A stretch of 64,000 nt of DNA, from positions 1,736,001 through 1,800,000 of the forward strand of contig QFQS01000001.1 in NCBI GenBank assembly GCA_003243455.1. Reading direction: 5' to 3'. This document shows positions 53,225-62,296 of this stretch, piece by piece. This DNA comes from Cereibacter sphaeroides (GTDB taxonomy: Bacteria > Pseudomonadota > Alphaproteobacteria > Rhodobacterales > Rhodobacteraceae). Position numbers and translations under genes: made by a program. Position 1 is the first letter of the stretch. The number at the start of each line of letters is the position of its first letter. A model generated the notes under the pieces. That model made no database searches. It was not told the DNA's origin and saw only the letters and a list, made by a program, of their open reading frames with translations.

Positions 53225-54115
53225 ATGAGCTACATCCCCTTCCCTAACATCGCGCCCGAGATCTTTTCGGTCCAACTTTTCGGCATGACGCTGGCGCTGC
53301 GCTGGTATGCGCTCGCCTATATCGCGGGCCTCTTGATCGGCTGGCGGCTGATCCTGATGATGATCCGCCGCCCCGACCTGTGGCGCAGCACCCCGCCGAT
53401 GACGCCGGTGCAGCTTGAAAACCTGCTGACCTGGATCATCCTTGGCGTCGTCCTTGGCGGCCGCCTGGGGTTCGTGCTGTTCTACGAACCTGCCCGTTAT
53501 CTGGCCAACCCCGCCGATATCCTGCGGGTGTGGGAAGGCGGCATGTCCTTCCACGGCGGCTTCCTCGGCGTCGTCATCGCCTCCTACCTCTACTGCCGCA
53601 ACCAGAACATCCCGATGCTGCCCACCGCCGACCTTCTGTCGGTCGCGGCGCCAGTCGGCCTGTTCCTTGGCCGCATCGCGAACTTCATCAATGCCGAGCT
53701 TTGGGGCCGCCCCACCACCATGCCATGGGGCGTGGCCTTTCCCGGCGATGCGGCGCAGACCTGTGCGGGCGTCGCCGGCATCTGCGCCCGCCATCCCTCG
53801 CAACTCTATGAAGCCGCGCTCGAAGGGCTGCTGCTCGGCTCGGTCCTTCTCTTCCTCGTTCTCAAACGTGGTTGGCTGAAACGCCCCGGCCAGACGGCAG
53901 GCCTGTTCTTCGCAGGCTACGGCGCGGCGCGGACCTTTGTCGAATTCTTCCGCCAGGCCGACGCGCAATACATCACCCCCGACAACCCGCTGGGCCACGT
54001 CATCCGGCTTGGTGAGGCGGGCCTCAGCATGGGTCAGCTTCTGTCCCTGCCGATGGTCGTGGTGGGCGTAGCACTTATCCTCTGGGCGCGGCGCGCCAGC
54101 CCCAGCCCCGCATGA
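53225..54115 (+). CDS. lgt: Prolipoprotein diacylglyceryl transferase
   Basis: Lgt attaches diacylglycerol to the lipobox cysteine in the inner membrane, the first lipoprotein-processing step. The 296-residue protein has about seven helices. The Lgt signature is GRIANFINAELWGRPTTMPWG, with a conserved GGRLGFVLFYEP and HPSQLYEAALEG. ATG 53225 is the family start (MSYIPFPNIAPEIF). Its end overlaps midA by 4 nt (ATGA). Confidence 0.96.
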   Translation: MSYIPFPNIAPEIFSVQLFGMTLALRWYALAYIAGLLIGWRLILMMIRRPDLWRSTPPMTPVQLENLLTWIILGVVLGGRLGFVLFYEPARYLANPADILRVWEGGMSFHGGFLGVVIASYLYCRNQNIPMLPTADLLSVAAPVGLFLGRIANFINAELWGRPTTMPWGVAFPGDAAQTCAGVAGICARHPSQLYEAALEGLLLGSVLLFLVLKRGWLKRPGQTAGLFFAGYGAARTFVEFFRQADAQYITPDNPLGHVIRLGEAGLSMGQLLSLPMVVVGVALILWARRASPSPA

Positions 54116-55173
54116 CGCCGTTGGCCGACCTGCTGATCCGCCGCATCAGCGCCACCGGCCCCATCACCATCGCCGATTACATGGCGGAGTGCCTGCTGCA
54201 CCCCCAGCATGGCTACTACACCACGCGCGATCCCTTCGGTCAGGCGGGTGATTTCACCACGGCGCCAGAAATCAGCCAGATGTTCGGTGAGATGCTGGGC
54301 CTCTGCATTGCCCAAAGCTGGCTTGGTCAGGGTGCGCCCGATCCTTTCACCCTGGCCGAACTCGGCCCCGGTCGCGGCACGCTGATGGCTGATGCGCTGC
54401 GCGCAACGGCGCGCGTTCCGGGCTTCCACGCCGCCGCCCGCGTCACATTGGTCGAAGCATCGCCCCGACTCCGCGCCCGCCAGCGTGAGACGCTGGGTGA
54501 GCATCCAGTGACATGGACCGACGACGTCACGCATTTACCCGAAGCGCCGCTGTTCCTGATCGCCAACGAGTTTTTCGACGCCCTGCCGATCCGGCAGTTC
54601 ATCCGCCGTTCCGCAGGCTGGCAGGAACGGATGGTCGGAGTGACGGAAGGCAGGCTTGCCTTCGGCCTGTCGGCGCCGACCCCACTCGACGCCCTGCAAT
54701 CCCGGCTGACCGACACCGCCCCCGGCGACATGGTTGAAACCTGCGCCCCGGCCACAGCCATCGCCGCCGACATCGCCGGGATCATCACCCGGAACGGCGG
54801 CGTGGCGCTGTTACTCGACTACGGCGATGCCCGCTCGCGCGGCGACACGCTGCAGGCGCTGAAGTCACATGCCTTCACCGACCCGCTTGTCGAACCCGGA
54901 CAGGCCGACCTGACGGCGCATGTCGACTTCGGCGCGCTGGCACAGGCAGCGGCCCCCTGTCCTGCGACACGTATGACACCGCAGGGCATCCTGCTGGAAC
55001 GGCTCGGCATCACGGCCCGTGCGCAAACCCTTGCTCAAAGACTGACCGGACCCGCGCTCGATGCCCATGTCGCGGCGCATCGCCGCTTGACCCATCCTTC
55101 CGAAATGGGACAACTGTTCAAGGCGCTCGCATTTTACGCCCCCGGCGCCCCGCCGCCGCCCGGATTTGATTGA
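54112..55173 (+). CDS. MidA/NDUFAF7-family SAM-dependent methyltransferase
   Basis: The 353-residue protein has the family opening TIADYMAECLLHPQHGYYTTRDPFG and GDFTTAPEISQMFGEMLG. The SAM motif is LAELGPGRGTLMADALRA, followed by PLFLIANEFFDALPIRQFI. Eukaryotic NDUFAF7 methylates an Arg of a complex I subunit. The bacterial target is not established. It is coupled to lgt upstream and pgeF downstream (one-base TGATG overlap). Confidence 0.93.
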   Translation: MTPLADLLIRRISATGPITIADYMAECLLHPQHGYYTTRDPFGQAGDFTTAPEISQMFGEMLGLCIAQSWLGQGAPDPFTLAELGPGRGTLMADALRATARVPGFHAAARVTLVEASPRLRARQRETLGEHPVTWTDDVTHLPEAPLFLIANEFFDALPIRQFIRRSAGWQERMVGVTEGRLAFGLSAPTPLDALQSRLTDTAPGDMVETCAPATAIAADIAGIITRNGGVALLLDYGDARSRGDTLQALKSHAFTDPLVEPGQADLTAHVDFGALAQAAAPCPATRMTPQGILLERLGITARAQTLAQRLTGPALDAHVAAHRRLTHPSEMGQLFKALAFYAPGAPPPPGFD

Positions 55174-55925
55174 TGCTGGAAATACTGACGTCCGACCTGC
55201 TGCGCCCGATCCGTCACGGCTTTTTCACCCGCAAAGGCGGGGCATCCTCCGGCATATTCGCAGGCCTGAACTGCGGACCCGGCAGTTCCGATCAGGCCGA
55301 CGCAGTGGCGATCAATCGTGCCCGCGTGGCCGATGCGATGGGCGTCGCGCCCGATCACCTCGTTACGCTGCATCAGGTTCACTCGCCCGATGTCCTGACA
55401 CTGACCGAACCACCGACCGACCGTCCAACGGCCGATGCCATGGTCACGGCAACACCCGGCATTGCTTTGGGCGTCCTGACCGCCGATTGCCAGCCCGTGC
55501 TTTTCGCCGATGCCAGGGCCGGGGTTATCGGGGCCGCGCATGGCGGCTGGCGCGGCACGCTGGACGGCGTGCTGGACGCCACCATCGAGGCGATGCTGCG
55601 CCTTGGCGCGCAGCGCGAACGCATCTCGGCCGTCATCGGCCCGACGATCAGCCAGCCTAACTATGAGGTCGGCCCCGATTTCGTCGATGCCTTCCTTGTC
55701 GAAGACCCCGGCAACGCCCGCTACTTCACTCAAGGCAAGGGCGACCGCGCCCTGTTCGATCTGCCGGGTTATGGGCTGCACCGCCTGCGCGCGGCCGGAA
55801 TAGGCGATGCCGAATGGACGCATCACTGCACCTACCGCGATCCCGACCGCTTCTTTTCCTACCGTCGGACCACACACGCGGCCGAGGCGGATTACGGGCG
55901 ACTCATCTCGGTGATCCGGCTTTAA
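55173..55925 (+). CDS. pgeF: Peptidoglycan editing factor / laccase-domain protein
   Basis: The 250-residue YfiH/PgeF protein has HGFFTRKGGASSG, a His-rich TLHQVHSPDVL, TADCQPVLFAD with the metal Cys, and AAHGGWRGTLDG with the second His. The family removes L-Ser-containing stem-peptide errors in E. coli and also has purine nucleoside activity. ATG 55173 overlaps the midA stop. The lgt-midA-pgeF order is conserved in alphaproteobacteria. Confidence 0.93.
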   Translation: MLEILTSDLLRPIRHGFFTRKGGASSGIFAGLNCGPGSSDQADAVAINRARVADAMGVAPDHLVTLHQVHSPDVLTLTEPPTDRPTADAMVTATPGIALGVLTADCQPVLFADARAGVIGAAHGGWRGTLDGVLDATIEAMLRLGAQRERISAVIGPTISQPNYEVGPDFVDAFLVEDPGNARYFTQGKGDRALFDLPGYGLHRLRAAGIGDAEWTHHCTYRDPDRFFSYRRTTHAAEADYGRLISVIRL

Positions 55926-56180
55926 GCCCGCTTCGATTGTGGCGAAATTCGTTCAGAAACAATCCTTGCGCCTGCCGATTATTGTTTCCAAAATTTGATT
56001 TACCGTTGCCTAAACAATGATTTGCACCGCCAGCGACGCGCAATCTGCTTTCGGCTTTGTGTCATCTGACGGTCAAACCGGGGCCAAAGCCGCGCCGCAA
56101 AGCCGGGTGAGCCTGTGCCAAGGTCAGAAAGACCTGAGAAAAGAGGTCGAACAGGGCTTCGGGGCAAAGGGGACAAGGAA

Positions 56181-56327
56181 ATGAACAGGAATCGTCGCTG
56201 GCTGAAGTCAGTGCTGGCCACCAGTAAAGAGGTCGCCATAACCCTGCCGTGGACGCGCGGAAGCCGCCGCAAACCGGCCTTCCTGGCAGTTTCCGCCCCC
56301 CGGAAACCCGGTATCGCAGCCCGCTAA
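56181..56327 (+). CDS. Small basic conserved protein
   Basis: The 48-residue protein reads MNRNRRWLKSVLATSKEVAI then TLPWTRGSRRKPAF. The RRWLKSVL..LPWTRGSRR pattern recurs in short Rhodobacteraceae proteins I recall. AAGGA lies about 3-7 nt before the ATG. Function is unknown. It is separated from pgeF by 255 nt of AT-richer DNA (around 55950-56030) that could hold a promoter. Confidence 0.6.
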   Translation: MNRNRRWLKSVLATSKEVAITLPWTRGSRRKPAFLAVSAPRKPGIAAR

Positions 56328-56599
56328 GGCACCCATGCTGCAACGCCGAATCGTTGCCGCAAGGGAAACCCGCTTTCGACCCGTGATTGTGTTCTTGCAC
56401 CGTTAGTTCTGCCTCCGATATGGAAACAGTTCTACCATTGCCAAAGGATTAGCCACACATCGGTATCGAAGCTGGCATAATTTTGACAAAGCCTCTTAGA
56501 ACCGTCACGGTTGTTTTCATGACGTTCCTTCCCACCCGAGGGCGTCGCTGATCTGGGGAAGTTCAGCGTCGTCGGGGATCGGTTCAGGACAGCTTGCTT

Positions 56600-56654
56600 G
56601 CAGAAGGCGGCCTTGGTGTGAGCTCTGGCACACCGCATGGGGCCGCCTTTCTGC
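56600..56654. other. Long nested hairpin downstream of the Lrp gene
   Basis: GCAGAAGGCGGCC (56600-56612) pairs with GGCCGCCTTTCTGC (56641-56654). Inside it GGTGTG (56615-56620) pairs with CACACC (56629-56634). It lies 10 nt past the end of the lrp-like gene and could block readthrough. The rest of 56328-56664 shows no gene, apart from a second weak inverted repeat around 56540-56570. Confidence 0.6.
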
Positions 56655-56664
56655 TGTCCGCCCC

Positions 56665-57165
56665 TCAGGCCGTCTTTTTCAGTCTTTCTTCCAGCACGTC
56701 GAACGGCAGGCCCGGTTCATCCTTGGCGCAGCGGATGACAAGGCTGGTTTTAACGCTCGCCACGTTCTCGGCCGCCGTCAGCTCTGCGGTCAGGAACCGT
56801 TGAAATGTCGACAGGTCGGGCGCCACGCATTTCAGGATAAAGTCGATCTCGCCGTTCAGCATATGGCACTCACGCACCAGCGGCCATGCGCGGGCCTTGG
56901 CCTCGAACGCGGAAAGATCCACCTCCGCCTGGCTCTGCAGGCGCACCATGGCGAACACCTGAACTTCGAACCCCAGTTCGCGCGCGTCGATATCGGCGTG
57001 ATAACCGCGGATATAGCCCGCCTCCTCCAGCGTCCTGACCCTGCGCAGGCAGGGCGGCGCGGAAATGCCGACCCGCTTTGCCAGTTCGACGTTGGTCATG
57101 CGCCCGTCGGCCTGAAGCTCAGCCAGGATGTGACGGTCAATCGGGTCCAGCTTCGATCCGGCCAT
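56665..57165 (-). CDS. Lrp/AsnC-family transcriptional regulator
   Basis: The 166-residue protein has the winged helix DPIDRHILAELQADGRMTNV..LAKRVGISAPPCLRRVRTLE and a RAM ligand domain with VRECHMLNGEIDFILKCVAPDL. ATG 57165 has AGGAG 9 nt upstream and fits the family. The start at 57207 is too long. It is divergent from trxB, and the shared 309-nt region contains two perfect palindromes, so trxB is a candidate target along with autoregulation. Confidence 0.93.
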   Translation of the reverse strand: MAGSKLDPIDRHILAELQADGRMTNVELAKRVGISAPPCLRRVRTLEEAGYIRGYHADIDARELGFEVQVFAMVRLQSQAEVDLSAFEAKARAWPLVRECHMLNGEIDFILKCVAPDLSTFQRFLTAELTAAENVASVKTSLVIRCAKDEPGLPFDVLEERLKKTA

Positions 57166-57308
57166 TTTCAGGGTCTCCTTATTCGGGCGGGAATGTAGGG
57201 ACTGCACCGCTTTTGCGCAATATTATTTCGCCAAAAGGGCCGTGCGCGACACCCTTTGCGGTGGCTGCGGCGTTAACAATGATGAAATTTTGGTATATAC
57301 GCTATATA

Positions 57309-57354
57309 GATGCTAGCATCTTCAATGACTTGCCTGCCTTTGCACGCGTGCAAA
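57309..57354. promoter_or_regulatory. Two perfect palindromes between lrp-like gene and trxB
   Basis: GATGCTAGCATC (57309-57320) and TTTGCACGCGTGCAAA (57339-57354) are exact palindromes of 12 and 16 bp. They lie just downstream of a plus-strand promoter-like TTAACA-15/17-TATATA/TATACG (57273-57301). They are good candidates for dimeric regulator binding, possibly of the adjacent Lrp protein. Confidence 0.55.
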
Positions 57355-57474
57355 CCTGATGATGGCGTCCGAACCTCCGATCGGCCCGCATAGCCGCCCT
57401 GCATGGGCCTCATCTCCCCTTTCCGCCCGCCCCGCTTCCGCCTATATCGGGGGGCCATTCAGCCAGAGGCGCCC

Positions 57475-58410
57475 ATGTCCGACACCCGCCACACCCGCGT
57501 CCTGATCATCGGCTCCGGCCCCGCCGGCTACACCGCTGCCGTCTATTCGGCCCGCGCCATGCTGAACCCGATCCTCATCCAGGGCATCCAGCCGGGTGGC
57601 CAGTTGACCATCACCACCGAGGTCGAAAACTGGCCCGGCGACACCCATGTTCAGGGCCCCGACCTCATGGTCCGCATGCAGGCGCACGCCGAGGCGATGG
57701 GGGCCGAGGTCGTGTTTGATCACATCTCCTCGCTCGACCTGTCCAGGCGTCCCTTCACCGCCCAGTCCGACAGCGGCACCACCTACACCGCCGACGCCGT
57801 CATCCTCGCGACCGGCGCGCAGGCCAAATGGCTGGGCTTGCCGTCGGAAGAGCATTTCAAAGGCTTCGGAGTCTCTGCCTGCGCCACCTGCGACGGTTTC
57901 TTCTACCGCGGCAAGGAAGTCGTGGTGATCGGCGGCGGCAACACCGCCGTCGAAGAGGCGCTGTTCCTGACCAACTTCGCCACCAAGGTCACCCTGATCC
58001 ACCGCCGCGACAGCCTCCGCGCCGAAAAGATCATGCAGGACCGCCTGTTCAAGAACCCCAAGGTCGCGGTGCTGTGGAACCACGAGGTGACGGAAGTTCT
58101 GGGCAGCCACGAACCCCGCGGCGTCGAAGCCGTCCGCGCCCGCAACGTCCTGACCGGAGAGGTAACGGACATTCCCTGCGCCGGCTTCTTCGTCGCCATC
58201 GGCCACGCCCCGGCCTCGGAACTGGTCAAGGACCAGTTGGAATTGCACAATGGCGGTTATGTGAAAGTCGAACCCGGCTCGACCCGCACTGCAATTCCCG
58301 GCGTATTTGCCGCCGGAGACCTGACCGACCACGTGTATCGCCAAGCCGTGACGAGTGCCGGAATGGGCTGCATGGCGGCGCTTGATGCAGAGCGATTCCT
58401 GTCCGAATAA
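57475..58410 (+). CDS. trxB: Thioredoxin-disulfide reductase
   Basis: TrxB reduces thioredoxin with NADPH through FAD. The 311-residue protein has the FAD loop IIGSGPAGYTAAVYSARA, the redox-active CATC in VSACATCDGFFYRG, the NADPH loop VVIGGGNTAVEEA, and GVFAAGDLTDHVYRQA near the C-terminus. ATG 57475 (MSDTRHTRVLIIG) is the family-like start. The in-frame extension to 57403 is not. Confidence 0.97.
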   Translation: MSDTRHTRVLIIGSGPAGYTAAVYSARAMLNPILIQGIQPGGQLTITTEVENWPGDTHVQGPDLMVRMQAHAEAMGAEVVFDHISSLDLSRRPFTAQSDSGTTYTADAVILATGAQAKWLGLPSEEHFKGFGVSACATCDGFFYRGKEVVVIGGGNTAVEEALFLTNFATKVTLIHRRDSLRAEKIMQDRLFKNPKVAVLWNHEVTEVLGSHEPRGVEAVRARNVLTGEVTDIPCAGFFVAIGHAPASELVKDQLELHNGGYVKVEPGSTRTAIPGVFAAGDLTDHVYRQAVTSAGMGCMAALDAERFLSE

Positions 58411-58424
58411 ACGCCGCAACCAAT

Positions 58425-58452
58425 GGATGAATTGCGGATTCGCAATTCATCC
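58425..58452. terminator. Perfect hairpin downstream of trxB
   Basis: GGATGAATTGCG (58425-58436), loop GATT, CGCAATTCATCC (58441-58452): 12 perfect base pairs 15 nt after trxB. The following sequence is AU-rich (TGTAAATATAAA) without a clean U-run. It probably ends or stabilises the trxB transcript. Confidence 0.6.
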
Positions 58453-58616
58453 TGTAAATATAAACCGCGCAAGCCGCTGTTAAATATCATAATTTTTTAC
58501 ACCCTGGCGCTCAACTTTCCAACACTGGAAACAATGAGTTCTTTTATGGCGGCTTGCCGCGAAATAAGGCATTTGTTAGACATGCGTGTCATAAGTGTGT
58601 TTTTGGGAGGTCGTGC

Positions 58617-59273
58617 ATGTTTCGCTTAAAAGGTTTCGTTGTAGCAGGTGTTGTTGCTGTTTCTGCATGTGCGGCCAATGCCGCAACCGTATCGACTGGG
58701 TCCACGCTGGTTTCGGGCGGCGGCTTCTCGATCGACACAAGCGCCCCTGGCTATCAGGGCAACGGCGTGAAGAAGGCGGTAAGTGATCCTGCCAATGCCT
58801 GGATTCTTAGCGACACCGACCCTTCGTCCCAATGGATCTGGGATGAGGCGCTGGTGAATTCGATCAACGGGAACACGTTCGGCGGTCCGGTTACCTTCCT
58901 GTATAGCTTCAGCCTTGCAGGCTATAACGCGCTGACCGCGTCGCTTGCTGGCTTGATCTCGATTGACGATATCGTGACCGTCACGCTGAACGGCTACACG
59001 ATCTTCGAAGATAACGACGCCTATGATAACGGTGCAAACTGGAGCAAGTACCAGGACTACGGCACCGCTGACGGCTCTCTGTTCAAAGCTGGTTGGAACA
59101 CCCTTGCCTTCACCGTGACGAACAGCGGCGCCTATCCCGCCGGGTTGCGCGCGACGGTCGAAGTCGAGGCGAGCCCGGTTCCGCTTCCGGCCGCCCTGCC
59201 GCTGCTGGGGGGCGCGCTTGCCGCCTTTGGTTTCATCGGCGTTCGCCGCAAGCGTTCGGCCACGCTCGCCTGA
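58617..59273 (+). CDS. VPLPA-CTERM secreted protein 1
   Basis: The 218-residue protein has a signal peptide (MFRLKGFVVAGVVAVSACAANA). Its Gly/Asn/Asp-rich beta region includes SSQWIWDEALVNS, YSFSLAGYNALTASLAGL and a C-terminal VEASP. The sorting tail is VPLPAALPLLGGALAAFGF followed by RRKR (from about residue 188), the VPLPA variant of PEP-CTERM. Such tails are thought to be cut by exosortase-type enzymes, none of which is in the window. GGGAGG lies 7 nt from ATG 58617. A paralogue follows. Confidence 0.88.
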   Translation: MFRLKGFVVAGVVAVSACAANAATVSTGSTLVSGGGFSIDTSAPGYQGNGVKKAVSDPANAWILSDTDPSSQWIWDEALVNSINGNTFGGPVTFLYSFSLAGYNALTASLAGLISIDDIVTVTLNGYTIFEDNDAYDNGANWSKYQDYGTADGSLFKAGWNTLAFTVTNSGAYPAGLRATVEVEASPVPLPAALPLLGGALAAFGFIGVRRKRSATLA

Positions 59274-59296
59274 AGAAACGATCGGTGCCACCCAAA

Positions 59297-59321
59297 CCGG
59301 GCCTTACAGGCCCGGTTTTTT
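59297..59321 (+). terminator. Terminator of VPLPA protein 1
   Basis: CCGGGCC-TTACA-GGCCCGG (59297-59315) followed by TTTTTTATTT. A strong 7-bp stem and U-tract 23 nt after the stop. Confidence 0.95.
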
Positions 59322-59502
59322 ATTTGCGCGATGTTTTAATTGAATTAAGCACCGGAATTCTACCTGTGATTGTGGCCGACCTCTAAAAATCAACTCAACT
59401 GCAATTTTATTTTCTGCGTCGGCCTCGCGGCAATATTCCCGCCGCGAACTTGCCACAATGCGCCCGTAGCCCCGGCGTGCATAACCAGTACAGGAGCTTT
59501 AT

Positions 59503-60099
59503 GTGTTGAACTTTATGAAAATCATCGCCGCCAGCGCTGCGATCGTGGTTGCCGGATTCTCGGCGCAGGCCGCGACCGTGGCCATCGGCGGAACCGGATC
59601 GACCGGCGCGGGCGGCTTTACCAGCGACCTCGCAACGACCGACACCAACAACGGCGCTTATTACCAGGGTGCCACCACACCTGCGTCCAATTGGGTGTGG
59701 GCGAACGATCCGCTGGTGGAATACGGCCAGGTCATCTTCACCTTCGCCTTCGATCTGACCGGATTCAACGCGGCCTCGGCCACGTTGAGCGGTCTGTGGG
59801 GCGTGGATAACCTCGGCGAAGTGTTCCTGAATGGCACACGCGTGTCCTGGCTCGACTTCGGCTATAGCGCCTTCGACAGCCTGACCGCATTTGACGGAAC
59901 GGGCGCGACCTTCAACGCCGGTCTGAACGAGCTGACGTTCTTTGCGATCAACGCAGGCGGTCCGGGTGCGTTCCGCGCCTCGGTCACCGTTTCGGCTGAC
60001 CCGATCCCGGCGGCGGTTCCGCTGCCCGCCGCCCTGCCGCTTCTGGCTGGCGCAGTTGCCGCCGTGGGCTTTGTGGCCCGCCGTCGCAAGGCCGCTTGA
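59503..60099 (+). CDS. VPLPA-CTERM secreted protein 2
   Basis: The 198-residue paralogue of protein 1 has a signal peptide (MLNFMKIIAASAAIVVAG..AQA), a WVWANDPLVEYGQVIFTFAF core and a DLTGFNAASATLSGLWGVD block that lines up with protein 1. It ends in VPLPAALPLLAGAVAAVGF and RRRK. The start is probably GTG 59503, as AGGAG is 6 nt upstream. The ATG at 59501 reads only two codons and ATG 59515 is 18 nt from the AGGAG. Function is unknown. Confidence 0.87.
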   Translation: MLNFMKIIAASAAIVVAGFSAQAATVAIGGTGSTGAGGFTSDLATTDTNNGAYYQGATTPASNWVWANDPLVEYGQVIFTFAFDLTGFNAASATLSGLWGVDNLGEVFLNGTRVSWLDFGYSAFDSLTAFDGTGATFNAGLNELTFFAINAGGPGAFRASVTVSADPIPAAVPLPAALPLLAGAVAAVGFVARRRKAA

Positions 60100-60130
60100 T
60101 AGGGTTCGTCACCGCGAATTGACATCCAAA

Positions 60131-60157
60131 CCGGGCCGTTCAGGCCCGGTTTTCTTT
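60131..60157 (+). terminator. Terminator of VPLPA protein 2
   Basis: CCGGGCC-GTTCA-GGCCCGG (60131-60149) followed by TTTTCTTTT. The stem is identical to the terminator of protein 1 and only the loop differs. The rest of 60100-60426 carries the sat/cysC leader and no further gene. Confidence 0.93.
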
Positions 60158-60426
60158 TCTGATATGTCCCAAAAGGTCTGCGCTCTCGCCCCGCCTCGGA
60201 ACGCTGCACCGCAGCAAGCTGATTTCCCGGAATGCCGTTCGCTTGGACAGGGGCAAAGCCGAAAGCCATCAGCGTCAGTAGGTCCGTTCCGAAAAAACCG
60301 CCTCTTTTAGTATAAACTTCGTAGCCCCGCTTGAGTTTTGACATTTTCCGGGGCTATTGGCCCGCGTGCCCCCGGGGTCGGCAGCAGGCCCCGGCAAAAG
60401 TCGTTCTGATGCAAAGGCCTGTTTCC

Positions 60427-62133
60427 ATGCCCGCTTCCCCCCACGCCCCGATCCCCGAACTCTATGTCTCCTCGGACTCCGCCGCGAAACTCAAGGTCGA
60501 GGCGGGCAACCTGCCGTCCTGGGATCTGACCGCGCGCCAGATCTGCGATCTGGAGCTGCTGATGAACGGCGGTTTCTTTCCGTTGAAAGGCTTCCAGTCG
60601 CAGGCCGACTATGAAGGCACGGTCGAAAACATGCGCACCGCCGATGGCACTCTGTGGCCGATCCCGGTGACGCTGGATGTGAACCAGGCCTTCGCAGACA
60701 AGGTTGAACCTGGCCAGGACATCGCCCTGCGTGACCAGGAAGGTGTGATCTTGGCCATCCTGTCGATCACCGACAAATGGACCCCGAACAAGTCGAACGA
60801 AGCCGAGAAGGTTTTCGGCGCCGACGACCTCGCCCACCCTGCCGTGAACTACCTGCACAACGTGGCTGGCCCGGTTTACCTTGGAGGCCCGATCACAGGC
60901 ATCCAGCAGCCCGTCCACTATGACTTCAAGGCGCGCCGCGACACGCCGAACGAATTGCGCGCCTATTTCCGCAAGCTGGGCTGGCGCCGCGTCGTGGCCT
61001 TCCAGACCCGCAACCCGCTGCACCGCGCGCATCAGGAACTGACGTTCCGCGCCGCAAAAGAAGCGCAGGCGAACCTGCTGATCCACCCCGTCGTCGGCAT
61101 GACCAAGCCCGGCGACGTCGATCACTTCACCCGCGTGCGCTGCTATGAGGCGGTGCTTGACCAGTATCCGGCCTCGACCACGCACCTGAGCCTGCTGAAT
61201 CTCGCCATGCGCATGGGCGGCCCGCGCGAGGCGCTGTGGCACGCGATCATCCGCCGCAACCATGGACTGACCCACTTCATCGTTGGTCGCGACCATGCCG
61301 GTCCGGGCAAGAACAGCCAGGGCAAGGATTTCTACGATCCCTATGCCGCGCAGGAACTGGTGGCCAAGCACCAGCAGGAAATCGGCATCGAGATGGTCGA
61401 TTTCAAACAGATGGTCTATGTGCAGGAGAAATCTCAATATTTCCCAGTGGATGAGGTGCCGGAAGGATCGACAGTGCTCGACATCTCGGGCACCGAACTG
61501 CGTCGCCGTCTGCGCGAAGGGCTGGAGATCCCCGACTGGTTCTCCTTCCCTCAGGTCGTGACCGAGTTGCGCAAGACCAGCCCCGCGCGATCGAAACAGG
61601 GCTTTACCGTCTTCTTCACGGGCCTGTCCGGCTCGGGCAAGTCGACGATCTCGAACGCGCTGATGGTAAAGCTGATGGAGATGGGCGGCCGCCCTGTGAC
61701 GCTGCTGGATGGCGACGTGGTGCGCAAACACCTGTCGTCCGAACTCGGCTTTTCGAAAGAGCACCGCGACATCAACATCAAGCGCATCGGCTATGTTGCG
61801 TCCGAGATCACCAAGAACGGCGGCATCGCCATCTGCGCCCCGATCGCGCCCTATACCGCCACACGCCGTGCCGTGCGCGAGATGATCGAGGCCTATGGCG
61901 CGTTCATCGAGGTCCACGTGGCAACCTCGGTCGAGGAATGCGAACGCCGCGACCGCAAGGGACTTTATAAGCTGGCGCGCGAAGGCAAGATCAAGGAATT
62001 CACCGGTATCTCCGACCCTTACGAGGAACCGACGAGTCCCGAGCTGCGGCTCGACACCGAGAATGTCGAGGTCGACCACTGCGCCCATCAGGTCATCCTG
62101 AAGCTGGAGCAGATGGGCCTGATCGCAGTATGA
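60427..62133 (+). CDS. Bifunctional sulfate adenylyltransferase / adenylylsulfate kinase
   Basis: The 568-residue protein fuses an ATP sulfurylase (PUA-like start IPELYVSSDSAAKLKVEAGN, VVAFQTRNPLHRAHQELTFR, GRDHAGPGKNSQG) to a C-terminal APS kinase (FTGLSGSGKSTISNALMVKL, LLDGDVVRKHLSSELGFSKE). It makes PAPS from sulfate in two steps. The start is ATG 60427, after AAAGG. ATG 60409 is an alternative. It could supply the sulfotransferase at 42236 and assimilation. Confidence 0.95.
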   Translation: MPASPHAPIPELYVSSDSAAKLKVEAGNLPSWDLTARQICDLELLMNGGFFPLKGFQSQADYEGTVENMRTADGTLWPIPVTLDVNQAFADKVEPGQDIALRDQEGVILAILSITDKWTPNKSNEAEKVFGADDLAHPAVNYLHNVAGPVYLGGPITGIQQPVHYDFKARRDTPNELRAYFRKLGWRRVVAFQTRNPLHRAHQELTFRAAKEAQANLLIHPVVGMTKPGDVDHFTRVRCYEAVLDQYPASTTHLSLLNLAMRMGGPREALWHAIIRRNHGLTHFIVGRDHAGPGKNSQGKDFYDPYAAQELVAKHQQEIGIEMVDFKQMVYVQEKSQYFPVDEVPEGSTVLDISGTELRRRLREGLEIPDWFSFPQVVTELRKTSPARSKQGFTVFFTGLSGSGKSTISNALMVKLMEMGGRPVTLLDGDVVRKHLSSELGFSKEHRDINIKRIGYVASEITKNGGIAICAPIAPYTATRRAVREMIEAYGAFIEVHVATSVEECERRDRKGLYKLAREGKIKEFTGISDPYEEPTSPELRLDTENVEVDHCAHQVILKLEQMGLIAV

Positions 62134-62296
62134 TCTACGGGGCCGGCCCGGATGTTCGGGTCGGCCAAACTCCGCAAGCGGATCATACACGTAAGCAAGA
62201 ATGTTCGATATTTCCGGCACTTGCCCAATTAGCCATATTGACCGGAGCTAGCCGACCAGCACAACTACCCCATATTTTATTGGTGGGGCCGTTTCC

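Noticed and set aside
60307..62220. 637-residue minus-strand ORF over sat/cysC
   Set aside because: Antisense shadow. The plus strand carries P-loop and sulfurylase motifs.
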